Origin: Corynebacterium aquatimens
Lineage (GTDB): Bacteria > Actinomycetota > Actinomycetes > Mycobacteriales > Mycobacteriaceae
Reading direction: 5' to 3'
Length of the DNA: 64,000 nt
Assembly (NCBI RefSeq): GCF_030408395.1
Contig: NZ_CP046980.1
Coordinates: forward strand, 186,001-250,000
Shown: positions 1 through 8,856 of the stretch, piece by piece
Numbering within the stretch: the stretch's first letter is position 1
Layout: every line of letters starts with the position of its first letter
Made by a program: the position numbers and the translations under genes
The notes under the pieces: generated by a model
Database searches by the model: none
Told to the model about the DNA's origin: nothing
What the model saw: the letters and a program-made list of their open reading frames with translations, nothing else

Positions 1-50
1 GGCGTCACGATTTCGCCGGGAGCAGGGATGTTGGAGTTAACGGGAGACAT
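1..50 (-). CDS. leuA: 2-isopropylmalate synthase, N-terminal fragment (runs off left edge)
   Basis: Only the first 16 codons are in the window, reading MSPVNSNIPAPGEIVT from an ATG at 50-48. This resembles the start of corynebacterial LeuA (MSP..., with an APxxIxTP stretch), the enzyme that condenses acetyl-CoA with 2-oxoisovalerate in leucine synthesis. An AAGGA stretch lies about 10 nt upstream. The identification rests on this short N-terminus, on lysC-asd nearby (leuA precedes lysC in corynebacteria) and on the leucine-rich leader ORF and hairpin just upstream. The rest of the gene is outside the window. Confidence 0.65.
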   Translation of the reverse strand, partial: MSPVNSNIPAPGEIVT

Positions 51-98
51 GCTTAAAAAGTCCTTAACTAAAAGCTGAACTAAAGGATGTGGGGGATT

Positions 99-136
99 CG
101 GCCAGCATGACAAACTCCGCGACGGGGCGCTGGCCG
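99..136 (-). promoter_or_regulatory. leuA leader hairpin (candidate attenuator structure)
   Basis: A perfect 8-bp inverted repeat, CGGCCAGC (99-106) against GCTGGCCG (129-136), lies between the leader ORF and leuA on the transcribed minus strand, with a 22-nt loop. It is not followed by a clean T run, although T-rich sequence follows further toward leuA. It could be the attenuator or an antiterminator arm of a ribosome-mediated attenuation system. The pairing is seen directly; the role is inferred from its position next to a leucine-codon leader. Confidence 0.5.
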
Positions 137-149
137 TAGAGATGAAGAC

Positions 150-209
150 CTAGAACCCGCCGCGGCGTAGAAGTAGGGCGCTTCCGCGCGCGTGCATCGG
201 GGCGTACAT
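150..209 (-). CDS. putative leucine leader peptide of leuA (19 aa)
   Basis: A 19-codon ORF, MYAPMHARGSALLLRRGGF, contains three consecutive leucine codons (CTA CTT CTA). CTA is rare in this GC-rich sequence. A TATAGT -10 box sits 7 nt before the ATG, so the transcript could be leaderless. The ORF ends 100 nt before leuA and is followed by an 8-bp dyad. This is the architecture of ribosome-mediated attenuation, which is established for leuA in C. glutamicum. Stalling at the Leu run when charged tRNA-Leu is scarce would change the downstream folding. The function is inferred from layout. Confidence 0.6.
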   Translation of the reverse strand: MYAPMHARGSALLLRRGGF

Positions 210-216
210 GCTGGCT

Positions 217-222
217 ACTATA
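217..222 (-). promoter_or_regulatory. -10 box of leu leader/leuA transcript
   Basis: TATAGT on the minus strand, 7 nt before the leader-peptide ATG at 209 and about 20 nt beyond the stop codon of the upstream DMT gene. It matches the corynebacterial TAnnnT -10 consensus. No convincing -35 is seen. Confidence 0.5.
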
Positions 223-242
223 CGCGCTTAATGTGTCCGTCG

Positions 243-1085
243 TCACGCGGGCTTGCGCGAGAGGGCAAAGGTGGCGGCGAACATCGCGAGGACCGCCACC
301 ACCATGATGAGGTAGCCGACAAAACCCTCGACCTTGAAAGACTCCCCGAGCAACAAAATGCCCAACGTGTACGCGACTAGAGGCTCAAAGACTTTCATTG
401 CGGGCAGCGATTGAGCAAGGTTGCCGGAGCTAAACGCATATTGCTGGACGACGGTGCCGATCACTGCGGAGGCGAGGAGCGCGTACAACGGCCAAGTGGT
501 GACCAGGCCAATGATTCCGCCGTGGACGAACTCATCGACGGCAGTTTTAGAAAAAACGGCGAGGTAGCCGAACATTGCACCGCAGATCGCGCCCAGCAGA
601 AAAGCGCGGGTGGTTCGGTCTTGACGAGCGGCGAGGTAGGACGTGACCACCATAGTGACCGCGCCGACAGCGACTGCGGTGCCCCATTCGACGCCGGTCA
701 CTGCGCGCGTGCCCGGTAGTGGCCGTCCAATGATGACGAGCGCGCCCACAGCGACCGTGAGGACGGTGGCCCAAAAACTTTCATCGACGTCCATGTGCCG
801 GCCTTCAACGCGGGCGGCGAGAAGAAGCGTCATCAACAGCGACAAGACGAGCACCGGCTGGACGACAAGGAGTGAACCGTACGCGAGCGCGACCGCCTGG
901 AACCCGTACGCCAGCCATGCCAGCGAGAGCGACAACCACCAGGTCGGCTTCTTGAAGGTCCCGAGCGTGGAGGAGTCGTGCTGAACCACGATTTGGTGGC
1001 GCCACACAGTGCCCACAGCGATCGTCAGCGCTGAAAGCAGCGCGAAAGTCACTGCGAGAACATTGCTATGCGCGTCAACTTGCAC
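243..1085 (-). CDS. DMT-family (EamA/NIPA-like) membrane transporter
   Basis: A 280-residue, almost entirely hydrophobic protein with about ten predicted membrane segments spread evenly along its length. The internal two-half layout is typical of drug/metabolite transporters: a first half ending near a cytoplasmic RVEGRHMDVDE loop and a C-terminal half with FEPLVAYTLGILLLGE, an EamA-like signature. The substrate cannot be predicted. The GTG start is supported by a TAGGAT -10 box 6 nt upstream (leaderless layout). It is transcribed divergently from lysC and ends just before the leu leader promoter. A homologous membrane protein may lie at this spot in other corynebacteria; I cannot verify that here. 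Confidence 0.75.
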   Translation of the reverse strand: MQVDAHSNVLAVTFALLSALTIAVGTVWRHQIVVQHDSSTLGTFKKPTWWLSLSLAWLAYGFQAVALAYGSLLVVQPVLVLSLLMTLLLAARVEGRHMDVDESFWATVLTVAVGALVIIGRPLPGTRAVTGVEWGTAVAVGAVTMVVTSYLAARQDRTTRAFLLGAICGAMFGYLAVFSKTAVDEFVHGGIIGLVTTWPLYALLASAVIGTVVQQYAFSSGNLAQSLPAMKVFEPLVAYTLGILLLGESFKVEGFVGYLIMVVAVLAMFAATFALSRKPA

Positions 1086-1091
1086 CCTGCC

Positions 1092-1097
1092 ATCCTA
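1092..1097 (-). promoter_or_regulatory. -10 box of DMT transporter gene
   Basis: TAGGAT on the minus strand, 6 nt before the GTG start at 1085. This is a leaderless arrangement. Confidence 0.4.
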
Positions 1098-1196
1098 TGG
1101 CACCCAGTGCTGACGAATCTATTAGAAGACGATGTCGGGGGAATGCCGTAGAGTATTTCCCGCAACATTTTTTCGTTATATAGAGGTAGGAATACC

Positions 1197-4069
<2,873 letters not shown>

Positions 4070-4076
4070 GTGATTG

Positions 4077-4143
4077 AGCGTAGTAGCAGCCGATGAAGGG
4101 CAAACAAAGGGTTGATGCGAATGGGTGAAATCGTGCCTACCCT
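4077..4143. promoter_or_regulatory. divergent sigC/katA promoter region
   Basis: On the minus strand TACGCT (4077-4082) lies 7 nt before the sigC GTG. On the plus strand TACCCT (4138-4143) lies 8 nt before the katA ATG. Both resemble TAnnnT -10 boxes placed for leaderless transcripts. The whole 82-bp gap holds no other obvious dyad. Confidence 0.35.
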
Positions 4144-4151
4144 GGGGTGGC

Positions 4152-5726
4152 ATGCAACACAATCCCAGTACCCCAGAATCTGCATCCGAACCGATCCTCG
4201 CTAAGGGCGAGCGCCCAGCGGGCAACGGCCAGTCCACGCGTCTTGGTGGCCAGCCCGTCGCCAGCGAGAACATTTCCGTCACGGTCGGCCGCCAGGGCCC
4301 GAACGTGCTGGATGACATCCACCTGATTGAAAAGCTTGCTCACTTCAACCGTGAGAACGTGCCGGAGCGTATCCCTCACGCAAAGGGCCACGGTGCCTTC
4401 GGTGAGCTGCACATTACGCACGACGTGTCCCAGTACACCAAGGCCAAGCTCTTCCAGCCTGGCACGGTGACCCCAATGGCCGCGCGTTTTTCGACGGTCG
4501 CTGGTGAGGCTGGTTCGCCGGACACCTGGCGCGACGTTCACGGCTTTGCTCTGCGCTTCTACACCGAAGACGGCAACTTTGACATCGTGGGCAACAACAC
4601 CCCGACCTTCTTCCTGCGCGACGGCGTGAAGTTCCCTGACTTCATCCACTCCCAGAAGCGCCAGCCGCACACCGGCCTGCGTGATGATGAGATGCAGTGG
4701 GATTTCTGGACCCGCACTCCGGAGTCTGCTCACCAGGTGACCTACCTGCTGGGTGACCGTGGTACCCCGAAGACCAGCCGCCACATGGACGGCTTTGGTT
4801 CCCACACCTTCCAGTGGGTCAACGAGGCTGGGGACCCGGTGTGGGTGAAGTACCACTTCAAGACCCGCCAGGGCATTGAGAACTTCACCGATGAGGAAGC
4901 AACGGAAATGGCTGGCAAGAACGCCGACCACCACCGCGAGGACCTCTACAACGCTATTGCTAACGGCGACTACCCGATCTGGGACGTCAAGGTTCAGATC
5001 ATGCCGCCGGAAGAGGCGGAAGACTACCGCTGGAATCCGTTTGACCTGACCAAGACGTGGTCCCAGAAGGACTACCCGTTGATCGATGTTGGGTACTTCG
5101 TGCTGAACCGCAACCCGAAGAACTTCCACGCTCAGATTGAGCAGCTCGCTCTGGACCCGTCCAACATTGTTCCGGGCACCGGCCTGTCTCCGGACCGCAT
5201 GCTGCAGGCCCGCGTGTTCGCGTACGCTGACCAGCAGCGCTACCGCATCGGACCGAACTACCGCGACCTGCCGGTGAACCAGCCGATCAACCCGGTGAAC
5301 ACCTACGCAGAGCGTGGCCCGATGCAGTACTTCTTCTCCAACGAGGGTGAGCCGAACTACTCCCCGAACAACACGGACAAGGGCGTTGGCTACCTAGACA
5401 ACGGTGAGGATTCTTCCTCCAACCACACTGACTATGGCCAGGCCTCTGACCTGTACGTGAACCCGGACCCGCACGGCACCGACCTGGTTCGCGCAGCGTA
5501 CGTGAAGCACCGCGACGACGATGACTTCATGCAGGCAGGCATCCTTTACCGCGAAGTCTTCGATGACGCGGAGAAGGAGCGCTTCGTGAACAACATCACG
5601 AACAAGATGCTGCCGATCACTAATAAGGACGTTGAAGAGCGCACCTTCGCGTACTGGGGCAAGGTGGACGCCGAGCTCGAGCCGAAGCTGCGCGCTGAGC
5701 TCGCACGCAAGCGCGGCGAGGCTTAA
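4152..5726 (+). CDS. katA: monofunctional haem catalase
   Basis: Decomposes hydrogen peroxide in the cytoplasm. The 524-residue protein fits the small-subunit clade. Seen in order: VPERIPHAKGHGAFG with the distal catalytic His (about residue 60), RFSTVAGE, the conserved NNTPTFFLRDG asparagine region (about 150), and the proximal haem-ligand signature RVFAYADQQRYRIG with its Tyr (about residue 360). Start taken as ATG 4152; an upstream in-frame ATG exists at 4125, but alignment with other KatA N-termini favours 4152. A strong terminator follows. Downstream on the opposite strand is the Mrp operon. Confidence 0.96.
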   Translation: MQHNPSTPESASEPILAKGERPAGNGQSTRLGGQPVASENISVTVGRQGPNVLDDIHLIEKLAHFNRENVPERIPHAKGHGAFGELHITHDVSQYTKAKLFQPGTVTPMAARFSTVAGEAGSPDTWRDVHGFALRFYTEDGNFDIVGNNTPTFFLRDGVKFPDFIHSQKRQPHTGLRDDEMQWDFWTRTPESAHQVTYLLGDRGTPKTSRHMDGFGSHTFQWVNEAGDPVWVKYHFKTRQGIENFTDEEATEMAGKNADHHREDLYNAIANGDYPIWDVKVQIMPPEEAEDYRWNPFDLTKTWSQKDYPLIDVGYFVLNRNPKNFHAQIEQLALDPSNIVPGTGLSPDRMLQARVFAYADQQRYRIGPNYRDLPVNQPINPVNTYAERGPMQYFFSNEGEPNYSPNNTDKGVGYLDNGEDSSSNHTDYGQASDLYVNPDPHGTDLVRAAYVKHRDDDDFMQAGILYREVFDDAEKERFVNNITNKMLPITNKDVEERTFAYWGKVDAELEPKLRAELARKRGEA

Positions 5727-5765
5727 AGCTTCACGCCCCTAGCGCCCCCAAGCGCACCTAGGAAC

Positions 5766-5803
5766 ACGGACCCGCGGTTTTTACTGCGGGTCCGTTTCTT
5801 TGT
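5766..5803 (+). terminator. rho-independent terminator of katA
   Basis: A perfect 10-bp stem, ACGGACCCGC (5766-5775) against GCGGGTCCGT (5786-5795), with a 10-nt loop, followed by TTTCTTTG. Confidence 0.9.
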
Positions 5804-5816
5804 CTGGATTGGGGCG

Positions 5817-5904
5817 GTATACTTCGATGATTTTGGCTGGTGGGCGCAGGCTTGTGACCTGCGGGAACGTTATTGAAAACCGGGGAAAATTCATCGAAGT
5901 ATAC
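5817..5904. repeat. palindromic intergenic element A (shared core, unique arms)
   Basis: The 14-bp arms GTATACTTCGATGA (5817-5830) and TCATCGAAGTATAC (5891-5904) are perfectly complementary and enclose a second hairpin (CGCAGG/CCTGCG around 5846-5864). The interior reads GTGACCTGCGG and, after a spacer, GAAAACCGG. Both are nearly repeated in element B (13384-13455), and the GACCTG core recurs in element C (36341-36429). It lies between the convergent katA and mrpG genes. It could be a structured RNA, a two-way terminator or a small mobile palindrome. Confidence 0.6.
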
Positions 5905-5947
5905 TAGCTCCCCCGCTGCGGCTCGACGCGGGGATGAATGTGCGCGG

Positions 5948-6283
5948 CTAGACGGATTCTCCGGAATCTGTGCGCTGTGGATCGGTGACGGTAACACCGT
6001 AAATGGAGCGGCCCATGACGAAGCTGCCGACGGAGCCGACGATCCAGACGCCGAGGATGGCGATGACGGCGCGGAGTAAATCGCCGATGATGAAGCCGAC
6101 AGTGGACCAGCTGTAGATCAACTTAGCCAGGATGAGCAGGGGGATCGCGTTGACAACGAGGGTGCCCAGCAGGTTGGCGCGGGTGAGGGCATCGGGTGCG
6201 CGGAGTTGGAGGATCGTGGCGGCCACGGTGTAGATGGTCGCGGCGATGACCAAGATGGCGACGAGGATGTGGGCGATGGTCAT
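5948..6283 (-). CDS. mrpG: Na+/H+ antiporter subunit G
   Basis: A 111-residue membrane protein with three predicted helices (about residues 5-25, 40-60, 65-90), the size and fold of MrpG/MnhG. The polar C-terminal tail is TVTDPQRTDSGESV. Last gene of the mrpACDEFG operon; its ATG overlaps the mrpF stop. The Mrp complex exports Na+, K+ or Li+ in exchange for protons at the cytoplasmic membrane and needs all subunits for activity. Assignment rests on size, order and hydrophobic pattern, because MrpG has few diagnostic residues. Confidence 0.85.
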   Translation of the reverse strand: MTIAHILVAILVIAATIYTVAATILQLRAPDALTRANLLGTLVVNAIPLLILAKLIYSWSTVGFIIGDLLRAVIAILGVWIVGSVGSFVMGRSIYGVTVTDPQRTDSGESV

Positions 6284-6552
6284 TAGCGCCGCCCCCTAGC
6301 AATCACGCGGGCCATGGACATGGTGGGGATGGCGCCGGAGGCCAGTGCCGCGAGGATGGCAATTTCGTAGCCGATCCAGGTGTCATAGAGAAGGGTCCAG
6401 ATGAAGAACATGGCCACCATGGCGTAGAAGATCATGTCAGCCATGACTGCGCGGGAGAGCCGGTCGCTGGTTGACACGATGGCGATGAGGCCGACGACCA
6501 TGCACAGCGCCACGATGGCGATGCACACGATGATGATGGTGTGGATACTCAT
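6283..6552 (-). CDS. mrpF: Na+/H+ antiporter subunit F
   Basis: An 89-residue protein with three membrane helices. It contains the conserved STSDRLSRAVMADM stretch (about residues 27-41) typical of MrpF/MnhF, where a polar Asp lies at the helix boundary. Abuts mrpE with no gap and overlaps mrpG by one base, so translation is probably coupled. Subunit of the Mrp hetero-oligomeric antiporter. Confidence 0.9.
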   Translation of the reverse strand: MSIHTIIIVCIAIVALCMVVGLIAIVSTSDRLSRAVMADMIFYAMVAMFFIWTLLYDTWIGYEIAILAALASGAIPTMSMARVIARGRR

Positions 6553-6963
6553 TTAGGCGTCCTTCCCGGGGTCTACGTCCAACCGAACGTAGGGCTCCCA
6601 TTTCACACTGTCGACGTCAAAGGCAATGCCTTTGACCTTGGGGTTGACGTGTTCCTCCATATCCGCCAGTGAGGCGATGATGTCGGCCGGGTCGTCGCCA
6701 AACGCTGCTTCGACGAGGAGAAGCGTGGGGTCGGTTGAATCTTCGGGTTCACGGAAGCCGATTGACATCGTCCCAGGGGTGGCGGTAATGGAGGTGGAGA
6801 ACCAAAATAGTTCCCATTCCGTGGTGAGCCGCAGGGGATAGAAGATGATGATGGGCCGCAGGCCAGGGTCTTTCTTGAACGCTGCGATGGCGGCAGACGT
6901 ACCGGCGGCGTAGATCTCTTTGACGATCCAGAAGAAGTAGCCAATGCCGTGGAGAATTTTCAT
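6553..6963 (-). CDS. mrpE: Na+/H+ antiporter subunit E
   Basis: A 136-residue protein of the MrpE/MnhE family. It has a membrane-associated N-terminus (GIGYFFWIVKEIYAAG, about 5-20) and a soluble C-terminal domain. Conserved elements are the central FYPLRLTTEWELFWFSTSITATPGTMS and the acidic C-terminus. It is shorter than many MrpE proteins, which have about 160 residues. Overlaps mrpD by 4 bp. Confidence 0.88.
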   Translation of the reverse strand: MKILHGIGYFFWIVKEIYAAGTSAAIAAFKKDPGLRPIIIFYPLRLTTEWELFWFSTSITATPGTMSIGFREPEDSTDPTLLLVEAAFGDDPADIIASLADMEEHVNPKVKGIAFDVDSVKWEPYVRLDVDPGKDA

Positions 6964-8477
6964 CGCGGCACCCCCACTGGCGAGTCCCCGAGCACCGCCG
7001 AGGTGTAGGCATCGACGTCAAGCAGCGCATCTACCGAGCCAGTCACGGCTTCCCACACGGGGCCAGCGCCGATGAACATCGCCATCGAGACGAGCGCAAG
7101 GCTTAACGACGGCAGCATGTGCGTTAAACGGATTGTCAACCGCGAATCAAATTTCTTCATCGGGGCACCCCAGAAGACTTCCTTCCAGATGCGGAACATG
7201 GACAGCAGGGCACCGATGGAGCCTAAAACGATCGCGGTTAGAACGACCCAGGAACGGGCATCACGTGCAGCCGCCGCAGCAAACACGATGGTGAGCTTGC
7301 CCCACAGGCCGGAAAATGGCGGGAAACCGATCAGAGAGAAAGCGCCGGCCGCGAAGACCGCGGAGGTTAGTGGGTCGCGCCGAGCCAGGCCCGAGAGTTT
7401 GGACAGGGTAGCTGTTCCGTAGGTCTCCTCGATCGCGCCGGAGTTGAGGATGAGCGAGCCCATCGTGACCATGTGGTGGATGGTGTACAGCAGGCCAGCG
7501 GCGAGGGCATAGCGGGGCTCAATGTCCGTAAAGGCGAGCATGACCAAGATGAATGGCATGCCAGCCACCATCTGGTAGGCGAGGACTTGGCGGATCGTGG
7601 ACTCACCCAAGCCCGCGAAGGAACCGACGAGCATGGACGCCACCATGACGGCGATGATGATCCAATTCTCAGCGCTGCCATGGGTGACGTCAATGCCGAA
7701 CACCACAACCCAGAGGCGGAAGATCATGTACACGGCGACTTTGGTGTGCAGGCCGGAGAACAGGGCCATCACGGCGGCCGAGGTCGAGGTGTAGGTGCGC
7801 GGAAGCCACGTGTGCAGGGGGAAGATCGCGGCCTTGGCGCAGATAGCGATCATGATGATGCCCATGGCCACCGTTGCGGGACCGCCGTCGCTAGCAACAC
7901 CGCGAAGCGCCGCGATGTTCACCGCGCCGGTCACGCCGTACACATAGCCAACGCCCAAGACCAGCAACGTCGATGCGGCTAGATTGAACAGCACGAACAA
8001 GCGGGCGGACGCCAGTCGGTAGCGCGTACCGGTCATGGCGATCAAACCGTAGGACGGTAGGAGCATGACCTCAATCATCACGAAGAAGTTGAACAGATCC
8101 GCGGTCAGAAGTGCGCCGGACACGCCTGTGATCAGCACTAGGCTGAGCGGGATGTAGAAACTTGATCGTGTTTCACCACTAGCAATGGCGAACCAGTTGG
8201 CCACTAAGGCGATCAACATGGTGGTGACCATCATGATCGCGGACAGTTGGTCGGCAGCGAACGCGATACCGGCATTGCCCACGTAGAGACCGATGACGTG
8301 ACCGATCGTCCCGTGCGTGGACGTCTGACCGAATAGCCAGAGGCCGGCGATGAGGTTCAGCGCCGGGATGAGCAGGCCAACCGCATCGTTGACCCTGCGC
8401 CACGGCATAAGCACCGTAAATGCGGAAGCAATGAGCGGAATTGCGACGAAGACGGGGAGAAGCACATCGGCGGTCAT
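6960..8477 (-). CDS. mrpD: Na+/H+ antiporter subunit D (NuoM/N-like)
   Basis: A 505-residue polytopic protein with about 14 helices, homologous to complex I proton-pumping subunits. The NADH-dehydrogenase-like core covers residues 125-420. Functional features visible are the Glu of the helix-5 region (FNFFVMIEVMLLPSYGLIAM, about 130-150), the lysine in AICAKAAIFPLHTWLP (about 215-230) and His/Lys residues in FSGLHTKVAVYMIFR. This subunit, with MrpA, would form the ion-translocation path. Overlaps mrpC by 4 bp (ATGA-type coupling). Confidence 0.95.
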   Translation of the reverse strand: MTADVLLPVFVAIPLIASAFTVLMPWRRVNDAVGLLIPALNLIAGLWLFGQTSTHGTIGHVIGLYVGNAGIAFAADQLSAIMMVTTMLIALVANWFAIASGETRSSFYIPLSLVLITGVSGALLTADLFNFFVMIEVMLLPSYGLIAMTGTRYRLASARLFVLFNLAASTLLVLGVGYVYGVTGAVNIAALRGVASDGGPATVAMGIIMIAICAKAAIFPLHTWLPRTYTSTSAAVMALFSGLHTKVAVYMIFRLWVVVFGIDVTHGSAENWIIIAVMVASMLVGSFAGLGESTIRQVLAYQMVAGMPFILVMLAFTDIEPRYALAAGLLYTIHHMVTMGSLILNSGAIEETYGTATLSKLSGLARRDPLTSAVFAAGAFSLIGFPPFSGLWGKLTIVFAAAAARDARSWVVLTAIVLGSIGALLSMFRIWKEVFWGAPMKKFDSRLTIRLTHMLPSLSLALVSMAMFIGAGPVWEAVTGSVDALLDVDAYTSAVLGDSPVGVPR

Positions 8478-8854
8478 TCGGCATCCTCCTTGAGTCTGGC
8501 TGTCCGACCTGCGGTGGTCAGCGGGGAGGGGCCGCCGTGGTTGAAGTGGTCGCCGTACACCGTGTCGTCGTCACGCCCAAGCGCGGCGAGCATCAGAAGG
8601 ATGGTCGTGGTAGCCATGGAAATGACGATCGCGGTGAGCACGAACGCTTGGGGGAGCGGGTCCGCCATTTCGTCCAGCGGTGTGGTGGAGGGGAAGGCTT
8701 CCCCGCGCCATGCGCCGACGCCCGCGGCCAGCAGAGTGAGGTTGGTGGCGTGGCCGAACAGCATCATGCCGAACACGACACGCACCATGCCGCGCTGCTG
8801 GATGAGATACACCGCGCCGGCGACAAGAACGGAGATGGTCAAGGCCATAAACAT
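8474..8854 (-). CDS. mrpC: Na+/H+ antiporter subunit C (NuoK-like)
   Basis: A 126-residue protein with three helices in the N-terminal 100 residues, matching the NuoK fold, followed by a polar tail. The conserved stretch VVFGMMLFGHATNLTLLAAG (about 26-45) and the long LPQAFVLTAIVISMATTTILLM helix (about 68-90) are typical of MnhC. Two bases separate it from mrpA upstream, and 4 bp overlap mrpD downstream. Confidence 0.93.
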   Translation of the reverse strand: MFMALTISVLVAGAVYLIQQRGMVRVVFGMMLFGHATNLTLLAAGVGAWRGEAFPSTTPLDEMADPLPQAFVLTAIVISMATTTILLMLAALGRDDDTVYGDHFNHGGPSPLTTAGRTARLKEDAE

Positions 8855-8856
8855 GG

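Noticed and set aside
4137..5129. 330-codon frame opposite katA
   Set aside because: Antisense shadow of a highly biased gene; no recognisable domain and no ribosome-binding site.
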